Source of the DNA: Rhynchospora pubera | Lineage: Eukaryota > Streptophyta > Magnoliopsida > Poales > Cyperaceae | Length of the DNA: 64,000 bases | Assembly (NCBI GenBank): GCA_028095005.1 | Contig: CM051460.1 | Location: forward strand, 234,192,742-234,256,741 | Reading direction: 5' to 3' | Shown: piece by piece, positions 12,992 to 23,575 of the stretch | How the letters are laid out: the number at the start of each line of letters is the position of its first letter | Position numbering within the stretch: the stretch's first letter is position 1 | Position numbers and translations under genes: made by a program | The notes under the pieces: model-generated | What the model was told of the DNA's origin: nothing | What the model saw: only the letters and a program-made list of their open reading frames with translations | The model's database searches: none

Positions 12992-13129
12992 CTTAGCTTG
13001 AGGTTTTGCTCAAGACTAGGTGCATGTTGTGACTCAAATCAAGGCCTCCTTGGTTTAGGTCAAGATTCTTTAATCTAAACTCGTATGAGTATAGCTTAAA
13101 GAATCTCCTAAATGTACATCACATTTAGG
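12992..13129 (+). other. run of four adjacent hairpins
   Basis: 12992-13020 pairs cttgag/ctcaag plus an outer 5-bp stem. 13031-13061 has 14-bp arms around CCT with one mismatch. 13063-13106 has an 11-bp outer stem (agattctttaa/ttaaagaatct), then 3 and 4 bp separated by symmetric single mismatches. 13107-13129 has a perfect 9-bp stem cctaaatgt/acatttagg. The four follow one another with at most 10 spare bases between them. Confidence 0.6.
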
Positions 13130-13600
13130 CGACATGCTGCAATTTCGCTGGCTCATAGGTTAATTGTGATTATAGTAAATGCAAGGACCTAATAGAATAA
13201 ACTGTCTCTCTTGTATACTGGTCAAAATCAGTTTAATAGTCGCTTTTATTGAGGATTGTCGGAAGGTGGAGGACATTCTTGTAAAATGTTGTAGTTAAGT
13301 ACTTTGATGCTGAAACCACAATGGATAATTACTTCTTTGCATTTTCTGTTAATTTCTGGACTATATAGCAAGGGTAGGTAATACTTGAATAGTTTCCTGT
13401 TTTAATGATTATCATAAGCCTAGATTTGTCAGGATTGTGCACTTGGATATTGGATAGTAATCAGGGAATGGTAAATGCAATTGTTTAAACCTTTCGGACC
13501 ATAATGCATAGAAATAAACAAACAGATGATCGGAATGAACTGTGTTGGTGATCCCAGCTTAACTGTCTTTTAGTTTTTAGTTTGTGGTGTTGTATTTCTT

Positions 13601-14309
13601 TTATTTTATTTTAATAACCAGCTACAAGTGAAATCGTTCCTCCTGAAATGAGCATTCCATGGTTGGCATGAAAATATACATGGAACAGTTTGATTGTTTA
13701 GTAGAAAGGATGTATATATGAAATCCATTGCATAATCCGTATGATGTTGTTAAGCCGTTCTCCATCTTGAGTACCAGACCACATGTAGTATAAGGCTTAA
13801 TGTAAAAGTAACATACTCCTTGGAAGAATGGCATTGATGTAATTCGATGAAAGAAGTGGTAATTTACTAGGTCATTAAAATTGGCACATATCAGCCCGAG
13901 TATAGCTCTTGGGGACCATCCCATTTCAATCATGCATTCCCAAGTGAACACTGTTATCAGTAACTGTACCACTCGCTGGCTCCCTCACCAAAGTTAGAGT
14001 AATGTTACATTAATTGAATACACCCTCGTACTCTTCACTTCGTCACAACTCTAGTAGAACTAACCCCTTTGAGCTTGGCTTCGATGGTCGCCGAAAGACA
14101 AAGATTTTTAGATGATAGGGACTAAATTGAATTTTAATCATTACTGTCGTGCAAAACCCTTAGTTTCTTCACCAAACGAAGGCGACGCGGCAGAAACGGA
14201 GGCTACCATTGTCTTCCTCTCTCCCTCACGATGCCGGAGATCCCCTGCCGATGAATTGCGATGACCGGAGACGTTATCGGATCTCCACCCATTTCCTTTA
14301 CGAACCCAT
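13601..14309. other. intergenic, possible 3' part of the transcript candidate
   Basis: No gene was found. Part of this may be a last exon of the RNA candidate, but no splice junction can be fixed without transcripts. 14160-14310 is GC-richer and borders the LTR relic. Confidence 0.3.
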
Positions 14310-15476
14310 TAACAAGAAATAAGATCCGATTCCTTCAGTTGAATTTCAGCGCCTGATCGATTCCTTCGATCTTCTGTGGCTATTGGGTCATTCATCTCGT
14401 CAGCAACTCGCCACACGAAGCACGCCTTGGATGCCATCGCACCACATATGTCAGCAGCTCCAGTCAGCGCCACCTCAATTCCTGGATTAATGTGGACCAA
14501 TCAGGAAACGCCACGTCAACCAGAAACTTTATAAGCTCATTAAAAATAGTAGAAAACTCATAAAAATACAAACGACATATCCATAAAATTCTAAAAATCG
14601 AAATAAACCAGATTCACTGATACTTTGATATGAAATTATGTCAAGTAATGCCCTTTTGTATTTTTAAGTATTTTACTATAAAAAAATGAATTTTATAAAC
14701 CTTGGAAAATTATTAAACTCGTTTATAAAATTCTAAACTTGAAGATAATCACTTTTGAAATAAAAATTCTAAATATAACATCTTCGAATACGAGTATTTT
14801 CAAATATGAACATTAAATACTTCAAAAAAATGAGTGTTTCTAAATCCAAAAAGAAATTCCTAAAAGTCAAAAGTGCAAAAGACCAAAATGAATAAAATCA
14901 CCAATATCCCAAGTGAAACATCAAAACTAAAAGTCCAAACGCGAAATCCAGAGTCAAAAGCCAAAACCTCTTCGTCTGAGGAACAGTCCCTCGCTTGGGT
15001 TGAGATCGACCTCAGATGACTCAAATTGAATTCTTGTCAAGTGACCTCCAAACGACTCCAAATGAAGAGCTCTTCTTTCAAACGAAAATCATCCCTTAAG
15101 CCAAAAATCTTTAGAAATTTGGAGATCCTTAATTGAGTCCCGTCAATTAGGTTTGGTACCGTCAATTAAGTCCTTCTTAATAGCACTCCACAAGTCTCTT
15201 TTCTTAGCCCATTACGTCAATACCCTTTATGTCCCTTAATCAGATGTTCTCGTAGGCAACTACGGGATAATTAACAGTAGGGGCTTGCGCCTACTGGAAA
15301 GAAAGAACCCGCTAAATCAAGAAACTTCTTTAAGTAGCGACTCTTTGTAGGATTCTCTTGTGTTGAGAGATACCCGCTATAGAGATCGAACCTTAAGGGA
15401 GGTGAATCTAAGGCTATGTTCCCATTGTTCTTTGAGAAATTCCTTCGAGGAGAATAGTGACGAAAAAGCCGCGACA
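14310..15476 (-). mobile_element. relic of the large LTR family, reverse orientation
   Basis: Read on the minus strand, it begins TGTCGCGGCTTTTTCGTC at 15476, the same start as the solo LTR at 25298. It then follows that LTR through shared blocks at 15273-15300 and 14480-14560 (against about 26160-26260). It fades out near 14310, so the left edge is approximate. No second LTR, primer site or coding domain is present. Confidence 0.65.
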
Positions 15477-15860
15477 ATATGATACATAACGGTAGTTAAA
15501 TAGTTCATTTAATATTAGAGTTTAGGATTTAGTTTCATGCTTAATTAGTTAGTTAGGATTAGTTTGGTGCCATTTGGTTTAGGGTTTTGTTAATATAAAG
15601 TGTTATCATGCAAGTTTTGGAATGCAAGGTGCGTCATATCGTGAAGACGAGATTAATCAAACTATAGAGTTGTTTTTTTAATTTCTAAGTCCATTGATAA
15701 TTAATATTGATAATGATTAATGGTTTTAATTTTGGATTAACTTTCAATTTGTATTTCATTACATGTGAATTTTTGTGAATTAATGTGTTTTTTTTTGTGA
15801 ATTTATGTAAATTTCTGTATATAAATTGTAATGGCTAGCAAATATGGACTAGCCACATAA

Positions 15861-15920
<60 letters not shown>

Positions 15921-16739
15921 AATTATATAAGTCTTTTTAGCTGTTTTGGATAAAATTTTTTACAACGCCTTTTAATAAAAAGTGATGTAGAAAACTAGAA
16001 AAAAAAGAGCGATTCCACTGCCACAGTTTTTTCTCTGCCACAAATTTCTATCCATCAGTTTAAAATAAATGGATGGCGGTGATTCAATTTTAATAACTGT
16101 CATTTTATTATTGTTCATGATTTTTTTTATCTCCCGTCTCCTGAATACCAAACGATCACATATTCTCGGAAAAGGGAAAATACTTTCTTCCTTTTTTTTC
16201 TCTTCGTGTGCGGGTCTGCTCTCTTCCACCCTGGTGTTCTGGAGCGCTCTCTTCTCTCAGGCTTATGATCTCCTCTCTCATCATCTCATGCTGGTCACAA
16301 ATCTGCAAGGGGATCGTGCTCCCTCCTTTCTTCCTAGTTCTTTTTATACGTTCTTTTTCTTTTTTATCTTTTTTCTTTCTAAGAAATTCCCCTCTTGACT
16401 CTTCTCCTGCGTTATTTCAATTATCAGTAGTTTGACAATTTCATCTGAATAGCTGATTGGGTTGCCACACATCTCTTATTAGACGAGCAACTAAAAAAAT
16501 TCATTCAATTCAATAGCTTACCAGATTGCATGTTTACCCCATAACAAAAAGAAAAAAAAAGGCATTAATAGGAACAGAAAAACCCAACGAAATAAGTCAA
16601 AAGATGTACATAAATCAGAACAATAAAATGTGCTCAAGGCGACATTAAGTTGTAATTACTAATAAATATTTTCTGAGATCCAACTTCATCATAAGCAATT
16701 AACAAATGATTCCTGAATTTCTACAAGTAACATTATCAG
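15477..16739. other. intergenic AT-rich DNA with AT microsatellite
   Basis: No gene is seen. An (AT)n run with a few interruptions occupies about 15859-15918. 16170-16390 is T-rich on the plus strand with no supported coding content. Confidence 0.5.
15859..15918. repeat. (AT)n microsatellite
   Basis: An almost uninterrupted AT dinucleotide run of about 60 bp, visible directly. Confidence 0.9.
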
Positions 16740-16930
16740 CCGAGAACCATCTCTTGGTCTAGTAGCAAAAAACAATGCATTTCAAGTGAGAGGTCGCAGG
16801 TTCGAAACCCGACTGGGGAGTTTTTTTATAAATATTTAATTTAAAAATAAGTTAGGAGGGGCTCTGACCCTTATTTTTCTTCAAAAAAAAAAAAGTTAGG
16901 AGACTTGACCCCAATTTATCTTCAAAAAAA
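16740..16930 (+). mobile_element. tRNA-derived SINE
   Basis: The 191-bp element has a tRNA-like head with an RNA polymerase III B box 'ggttcgaaacc' (16798-16808) and an A-box-like 'tggtctagtagc' upstream, and ends in an A-rich tail. It is flanked by a perfect 12-bp direct repeat 'taacattatcag' at 16728-16739 and 16931-16942, the target-site duplication expected of LINE-driven insertion. The tail is split by a second A-run (about 16880), so two tail tracts are present. Confidence 0.8.
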
Positions 16931-17077
16931 TAACATTATCAGTCAATCCGCATATGCATCTCTCCATAGCCTTTTAATTAAAAGTTATTATTTTTTTATT
17001 GTTTTAGTGCTATGTGAGATTGTCAATTTTTTATCAGAAGTTGTTCATTTATTCAAAACTGAACTGCAAAAGACTAT

Positions 17078-17266
17078 GCCCTGATCAAAATCTCATTTTT
17101 TTAACATGTGATTTCATTTCATTGGAAAATTCTTGATCAAAATGAACGTATTTGGTGTCATTTAGTTGGGATTCCTATATAATTAGATCTAAAGAAATCC
17201 TACGAAATCCTATAAAATCAATTAAATTGAATTAAAATCCCGTTAAAAAACTATTTTGATCAGGGC
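17078..17266. mobile_element. 189-bp MITE with 14-bp terminal inverted repeats
   Basis: The ends are perfect inverted repeats gccctgatcaaaat (17078-17091) and attttgatcagggc (17253-17266). Another 'tgatcaaaat' lies inside at about 17133. It has no coding capacity. Flanking bases do not give a clear target duplication, so the superfamily is open. Confidence 0.6.
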
Positions 17267-17769
17267 CTAAAAAAAATATCAAAAGGCAAATCTTTTGGCA
17301 CTCTTCATCCGAGCAAACTCAACTTATTGAATGATTTATTCAAATTGTGCATTGAAAGGCCATGTTTCTTGACCTTTTATGGACATGGACTAGGAACAAC
17401 CATGCTCAACATCTTTTACGAAAAAATTTGGATAGAAAAAGGAGAACATTAGAACAAGAGAGGAGAGCACGAGGAGCTAGAACGACAGCACAAGAAAGGA
17501 CAACACGAGCGCAAGAGGAAGATCGGAAGAACTTGCAAGCAACGGGGAGGAAGAGCGCACGGGAAGAGAGAAAAAGAAAGAAAGTCTTTCTCCTTGTGTG
17601 ATCGTTTCATATTCAAGAGAGGAGACAAAAATGTTCGGAAACAGCACAAGGCTGCCATTCCCAGAGCAGTGATTCTTTTAAATTTTATGGGCAATTTTCA
17701 TTCTATTTTATTTGTATTTGACAATTTTTATTAAAGATTGTTTTAAATTATTTATTATGTTCATTGCAG

Positions 17770-19188
17770 GTTTCCCAATACTGTGCCAGCAGAAATTAGG
17801 GATGAAAATAGATCGGATACGGAGCGAATGTTGGTCTTCCCATATCCGCATCCATATTTTTTTCCGGATACGGATACGAATACGAATGCGTTCGGATACG
17901 GATACGGCTCGGATATTAAATGGATATAGATACGGTTCGGATGTTTTCGGATACGAAGTCGAATACGAATATATTTTGTCAGATACAAATAACATTTTAA
18001 TCTTTTTTTTATTTATTTACAATAGCAGTTTCTCTAAATATAATGTTATTCAATATACTCAGCATTTATATTAGTATTTCGTCACTCTCAGTAGTAGTAC
18101 ATGCGAATGAATATCTACTAATTTTCATAGTTTAAGCCAAATGAGCATTTCTTTAAAATATGAAAGTTAATTTTAATAACATTGCCTTCAATTACAATGT
18201 ACAACTTTAGAAGTGAATTTCTTTAAAATCAAAGTAAGCAAATTTATTTGTTGGGTTACAACTTTTAATACATAAATAAAAGGCTAAAAGTGAAAGCAAA
18301 TAAGAGACCTTCTAAAATTGCAAGCACCACATAAGTACAAACCTAATAGGATTGATCAATAAATTCAGTCTTTCCACAATTTAAATTCCAACAGTATATT
18401 TAACTATTCAATGTCAAATCATATCATGTTACCTTAAATGTCGTCATACATTAAAATAGTATATTAATCATATGTAATCAACATGATTAGAGAAAAAAAT
18501 TAATTTTAGTATTGTTATCATATATAATCGTCTCAATAATAAAAAAATAAAAAATAATTTTATGTTACTAGTCCAAATGAAAATATTATTATAAGAGAAC
18601 TTATCTAATAAAAATTAAGTATTATATAATTAAAAGTATTCTCTAATATAGATAAGTAATTATATTAATCATCTTATACTGTTAAAAATACGGATAAACG
18701 GATTAATATCTATCGGATACGGATAATATCCATGTCGGATACGAATACGGATCTGATATTGTCAAAATACTCAAAACCATATCCGCATCCATATTTTTTT
18801 GGCGAATACGAATACGGATATGTTCAGATACGAATACGGATCGGATGTTATGTGCATTTTTCGGATTCGGATACAGATCGGAGCGGATTTTATCCGCTCC
18901 GTTTTCATCCCTAAGCAGAATGCATGCAGCAGTCCAAGAGGAATGGGAGAGAGGTACTGGAAACAATGAAGAATCATGGCAGAGGAGGTGGGAGGTTGCA
19001 TTTTAAAGAGGTTTTGAGAGGGTAGATAAGGAGTTAATTGTGGATCGTGTGACACCAGATGTGGTAGGCTCGACTGCAGTTGTGGCTGTGGTTTCAGGAT
19101 GCCAGATCATCTGTGCCAATTGTGGTGATTCGAGAGTGGTCCTCTGCCGAGGGGACCAAGCAGTGCCATTGACAATCGACCATAAGAT
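17770..19188 (+). pseudogene. fragment of a clade-A type 2C protein phosphatase (PP2C)
   Basis: Before 17795 and after 18914 the two halves join into one exon. It reads VSQYCASRMHAAVQEEWER, later VGSTAVVAVVS and NCGDSRVVLCRG, ending TIDHK. These match the central catalytic region of ABI1/HAB1-type PP2Cs (the segment around 'GSTAV' and 'NCGDSRAVL'), serine/threonine phosphatases that repress ABA signalling by acting on SnRK2 kinases. The exon has a normal 3' splice site ('ttgcag' before 17770) and probably a donor at 19189. The exon with the DGHGG motif and all later exons are absent, an in-frame TAA lies at 19004, and a hAT-like transposon splits the exon. It is therefore a non-functional duplicated gene piece. 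The family call is strong; the exact paralogue is unknown. Confidence 0.8.
17796..18913. mobile_element. non-autonomous hAT-like transposon in the PP2C exon
   Basis: The ends are inverted: tagggatgaaaa at the left (17797) and ttttcatcccta at the right (to 18913). Flanks are agcagaaa (17788-17795) and agcagaat (18914-18921), an 8-bp duplication with one difference, as made by hAT transposases. Both subterminal regions are built from many copies of 'cggatacg' and 'gaatacgg'. The 0.65 kb core is AT-rich and codes for nothing recognisable. Confidence 0.7.
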
Positions 19189-19683
19189 GTAATTTAAAAT
19201 AGCAAGCTTCTATATCAATTTAAATATTGGATGGATACGTTATGTACGGACATTAATTTATTTTGACAACCATGATAATCATGCAAAACTGAAAACCCTT
19301 ATCAAATCTGAAATTAAATTTGCAGATATATTCTATATATAATTTAGATTGGTCTTTTAATGAATTTGGTTCTATTTAAAAAGTTATATTTTATTTTTAC
19401 AATGATCTAAAAAAATGGTTTAATTTAATCAGAACCTGATTTGTGATTAAACAGTTTTCAAATTGGACCAAATTTGATTAGCAATCTATCTAAATATAAC
19501 TACCAACATCTAAAATTTTAATTTTTATTTCAGCAAATTTTTACGTCGGTTGTAAATTGTTATGGTTGTCAATGTATCCTCTAGTACGAGTGTACATGAC
19601 TACTTCATATGGTTGTATGGTATAGCCCGTGTTGTCAGTTAGATCTGTCTCCAACGTTTTACCTCCCCTCTACGTACTAGAGG
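19189..19683. other. AT-rich intergenic DNA after the PP2C fragment
   Basis: No gene is seen. The last 40 bp ('gtctccaacgttttacc') match a sequence at about 32541-32558 upstream of the O-methyltransferase. Confidence 0.4.
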
Positions 19684-20367
19684 TAGTGTTTTTCAAAATG
19701 ACACGACACGATCGTGTTAGCACGACACGATGTGCGTGTTGACACGACACGACACGATACAAATACAAAATTGACACGACACGATCGTGTTATCGTGTCG
19801 TGTCATAATAGTGTCGTGTTGGGACATTAGAAAGCTTGACACGATTCAACACGACACGATTCGACACGCAACACGACACGAACATGACACGAACACGAAT
19901 TAACACGACACTTCAACACAAATTTAATTATTAATGTTGATTATTTAAACAAAATTAATAATTTAATTTCAATTTATAATACTATATCATATTATTTACC
20001 ATCATTTAAATCATAATAGTGTTCAAATCTAATTATTATTTTTTGTAAAAATATTAATACAAAAATTAAACTTAATCAAATAATAAATTATTATATTTAG
20101 TATTTTTTCTCTTACTTTAATTTTTTTATAATTTTTTAATTTAAAAAATAATATGACATGATTTGACACGACTAACACGACGTGTCAACACGACACGACA
20201 CGATCGTGTCAGTCGTGTCGTGTCAGAATGCGTGTCGTGTTGCCTCTTCTCACCACTAAGCACGACACGATACGGCACGATTAAAAAAGTAATTCGTGTC
20301 AACACGATACGACACGAGACTCTAACACGATCATGTTTGACACGACACGCACGACTGGAGAACACTA
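19684..20367. mobile_element. 684-bp non-autonomous hAT element with perfect 8-bp TSD
   Basis: The element starts tagtgtttttcaa and ends gagaacacta, imperfect inverted repeats. It is flanked by 'actagagg' on both sides (19676-19683 and 20368-20375). Both ends are crowded with 'cacgacacg' and its complement 'cgtgtcgtg', probable subterminal transposase-binding repeats; the middle is AT-rich. The sequence on either side joins into one that resembles 32541-32610, which acts as an empty-site relative. Confidence 0.8.
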
Positions 20368-20404
20368 ACTAGAGGAAGTTTTATGCAAAACTTGTGGGTA
20401 GGCC

Positions 20405-20664
20405 TGTCAATATTCCGTCCCCTCTAGTATTTTTTTTCATTCCGTCCGAACGGAACGTTAAATGAAACAGAAAATCAATTTCGTTTCTGAAAACGGAACG
20501 GAAACGGAAATGAAGAAAACGAACGGAACACTGAAATGGAAACTTAACGAAAATCTGTTCCGTTTTACGAAACGGAACGGAAACAGAATAGATTTCCATT
20601 ATGTCGACTGGAACAAAACGGAAATGGAACAGGCTATTTCCGTGTTCCGTTTTCACGTTTGACA
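20405..20664. mobile_element. MITE-like element rich in 'acggaacgg' repeats
   Basis: It begins tgtcaa and ends ttgaca. The interior carries repeated 'ggaacggaaacgg' and complementary 'ccgttcc' motifs, giving strong inverted symmetry. The layout parallels the two hAT-like elements upstream, but with different motifs. No clear target duplication was found. Confidence 0.45.
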
Positions 20665-21012
20665 ACTTTGCCGACTATAGACCTGCCTCAACCAGATAAC
20701 AGCAAATTGCCACACAAAAACCAAGTACGTTAACCTGTATTTCCTCATAGAACTAAAGAGACTGCATAAATGGATTAATCAATTCAGATATACAAGCACA
20801 AATGAACGTAATTAATTCAGATATCAAAACCAAGCACAAATGGACCGGTAATTTTCTTGTACAGTCGTATCGGTCACTACTAGAATTTGCGTTTTGAAAG
20901 TCGGTAGGTACATGACTTAGCGTGTATAAATTAAGTAAGGACGTTGAAATAAAATCTAAACTGACACGTGGATTCGGGATTGATCACTTGCGTGGTTAGG
21001 CAAACACAATAT

Positions 21013-21240
21013 AATAAGCACGCAGAAGTATTTCATACAAGGACACTAAATTTCTTTGTATATCGACTCAAAGTAATCGGAACCTATCTCTGCGTCGCTA
21101 GACAGACACGATTTAATAAGCACGCAGAAGTATTTCATACAAGGACGCTAAATTTCTTTGTATACCGACTCAAAATAATCGAAATTTATCTCTGCGTCGC
21201 TAGACGGACACGTTTTAATAAGCACGCATAAGCATTTCAT
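21013..21240. repeat. 102-bp subterminal tandem repeat of the CACTA
   Basis: Units begin 'aataagcacg' at 21013, 21115 and 21217 (exactly 102 bp apart; two full copies and a partial third). Because 102 is a multiple of three, an 87-codon frame stays open across it, but the peptide is just the repeat and is not called a gene. Subterminal repeats are the usual accessory-protein binding sites in CACTA elements. Confidence 0.75.
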
Positions 21241-23200
21241 TTTTTTTTCTTATATCGTCGAATGATTAAGTTATGAAGTGGGTGAATAATGCTAAGTTAT
21301 TAACCCCAAACTCAAATATCTTTGAATGCTCTTTTTTAAGTTAAGTAGCAGGCTTGATACCATATAAACCCCAAACTCAAATCCGGTATTAACCATGCAT
21401 AAACCCGAATCCACTAAATAGTATAGTATGACACAGAGTGAGATGATGTAATACAATCCATATCTTTCATTAAATATTGAAAATAACATGCATCAGGTGT
21501 AAGAAAAGGTGTAATTAAAGTGTAACACAAATCAATTGGGGGCATCAAAATACATCCACATTTTGACAAAAAAATAGTGCAATTCATAAATAACAGATTT
21601 TATATTTCATATTATATACATAATGGTATCATAACAATATCAATTGAAAGAAAATCTGACTAATTTAAAAAGAGAATAGCAACTAAAATGGAGTTATGTC
21701 GGCTACTTACAAATCAAGCACCACAGATGTTGTTCCAAACCAAATACTACAAATTTTCCATTGCTTGTCCTTTCTTTTTCCTTTACATGATCAGCGCTGT
21801 TCTTTTCACAATATTGTTCCAAACCAAATACTACAGATTTTGTGCTACTAATAACCAACTCTTGTCCTTTGAGTCCCTTTTAGCTGTCCTTGCTGATGGA
21901 ATAGAAACATGAGGGTTAATTAGTTAATCCAGGTCATGCTTAGTAGTTCAAATAGAAATACGCTGTACATTAGTTCTGGATAGGTATGACAACTTAGGTA
22001 CACTAGCTTTTGTGAAATAAGGTTCCAAGCACCAACAAATAGAGTACAATTTTGTGGTTTGCAATACCAGCCATAATGCTCGAGCAAATCTAGTATTAGA
22101 GAAAAATCATCGAAAACCAAAATAATTAGTAGTGGGATGCTGAAAACCAAAACAATTACTTCAAATCTTGCAGAGATGACTTACTTTACTTGAACCGGCC
22201 CATCTGAGATAGCTGCCTGACAAATCACTGATCTCACACCCTACAATTTCACAATTTCAATACAATTAGAATCTAATTTCACAATTTGATTAAACAACAT
22301 TGATGCTTAATTACTTTCGATAACTCAGTATCATAAAGGTCTGATAATACGGTCTAGAAAAAAGCACATGCAATTTGTGATCCATTCTTTATTGCTTGCA
22401 TACAAAAAGTATGGATCCATTGTTAAGCTTTCAAATTCATACCAATGGTTGGTACCAAGTGTATATAGACAAGCTACATCAGCCACAACTCAATTTAATG
22501 TTTGAGTAAATAAGAAAAATCCTGGAGAACTAACAACCACAACGTTTTTTGAAGGCATTTTATTTTAGGTAAATCTTAATATGTAAATACAAACAAGACA
22601 ATGGCTGTGTATCATAAAAAATAAAGGTACGGTATGTAAATACAAACAAGGCATTTTATTTTGGTTCAATCCTAATTGAAGTGTTCAAAATAGAGTATAT
22701 ATAGAAAGAATAAATTCAAGACAATTGCTGCATAACTCACATCATTAAATGCATGTATCATCAAAATTAAAGGTACAACAACAGTGGTACACTTCAATTC
22801 ACAGAATAAGTTAGCAATACAGCTAAGTGGTACACTTCAATTCACAGAATAAGTTAACAATATTATTTGACACATAATCCACAAATTCATCAAATTCATA
22901 ATATAGCTAAGTGGTACACAATAAGTTAACAAAATGTAGCACTACCAGTCACAGAATTACAACAACAGTGGTACACTTCAATTCACAGAGAGATAGTAGT
23001 ACTTCTTGATATTGGGTCTATTCATGTAATGCATGTCAGACTGGGGGCACTGCAGTGATAATGAGCGATAACCAAAGCCTAACAACCTCCCTTTTGCATC
23101 CCCACCGGCTTCCTTCCATAATTCCATGTCATTTTTACCCTTGGCCTGAGGCTTTGACCTCTTCAACAGTTTAAATTTGCCCTATGCAAAAAAAGAAACA
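21241..23200. other. CACTA interior without recognisable transposase
   Basis: AT-rich, with no domain recognised. A 43-bp unit starting 'gtggtacacttcaattcac' is repeated at 22784 and 22827, with further partial copies at about 22912 and 22969. A minus-strand frame at 22978-23166 is treated with the small minus-strand gene. Confidence 0.45.
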
Positions 23201-23517
23201 CACATCCTTCAATTAAGGCACTTTTCAGCCCTAGCATTGCAGTAGACGTCACCGGCTGGAATTCTCTTCTTGTGCATCCTGTCAGATATCTCCTCCATGG
23301 AGACATCAGATGCACCTTTTTCTTCTTTCTACATACATTACACATATTATTTAAGATTGATTTATTTTCTGATTGATTTATTTTTATGTGTAAGCGTAAG
23401 CTATAGTGAATAAAAACTTACAATCTTCTCCTTGACTTGATGTGCGCTGCGTCTTCCTGCGACGTGTTGTGTAACTCCACCGTCCTTAACTTTATTTTGT
23501 TTGTTTGTGCCGGCCAT
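22978..23517 (-). pseudogene. small minus-strand accessory gene or fragment in the CACTA
   Basis: A start at 23517 opens exon 1 (23517-23422, 32 codons, MAGTNKQNKVK...) ending at a good donor. An acceptor before 23328 opens exon 2, in phase, to a TGA at 23209 (39 more residues, basic and acidic). Directly after the stop, a second frame (23166 to 22978) reads ELWKEAGGDAKGRLLGFGYRS. This resembles the 'GGxKKGRxYGLGS' block of plant Transposase_24 proteins, so the stop may be avoided by splicing I could not define, or the gene is broken. It is transcribed away from the plus-strand gene that follows, with little space between them, so the two may share a promoter. Confidence 0.4.
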
Positions 23518-23575
23518 CGTCTGCCAACAAGGCTGGGCTCACAGATCACACAAACCCTCCCACACCTTCTTATTG

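Larger units (their letters stand above)
12218..13600 (+). ncRNA. candidate hairpin-rich long non-coding RNA
   Basis: Downstream of a good TATA box there is no ORF of note on the plus strand, but the DNA from 12561 to 13129 is packed with inverted repeats that would fold as consecutive hairpins. Three (12584-12612, 12703-12729, 12822-12850) share a stem of 12-13 bp closed by the same ATT loop, yet have different stem sequences with G-U or compensated pairs. The first two are also flanked by the same 'atctgaaag' before and 'gatcag' after. Four more follow almost without gaps at 12992-13020, 13031-13061, 13063-13106 and 13107-13129. Purine-rich leader, hairpin block and a possible spliced 3' part suggest an mRNA-like non-coding transcript. 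Hairpin-rich plant transcripts such as CR20/GUT15 are a possible relative, but I could not verify this. Start and end are estimates. Confidence 0.45.

Noticed and set aside
16750..16830. Possible tRNA gene
   Set aside because: A and B boxes are present, but the cloverleaf does not form and the unit has an A-tail and target duplications, so it is a SINE.
17712..18074. Frames with repeated R-I-R-I and Y-P-Y-P peptides near 17.8 and 18.8 kb
   Set aside because: They are translations of the 'cggatacg' motif arrays at the hAT-like transposon ends.
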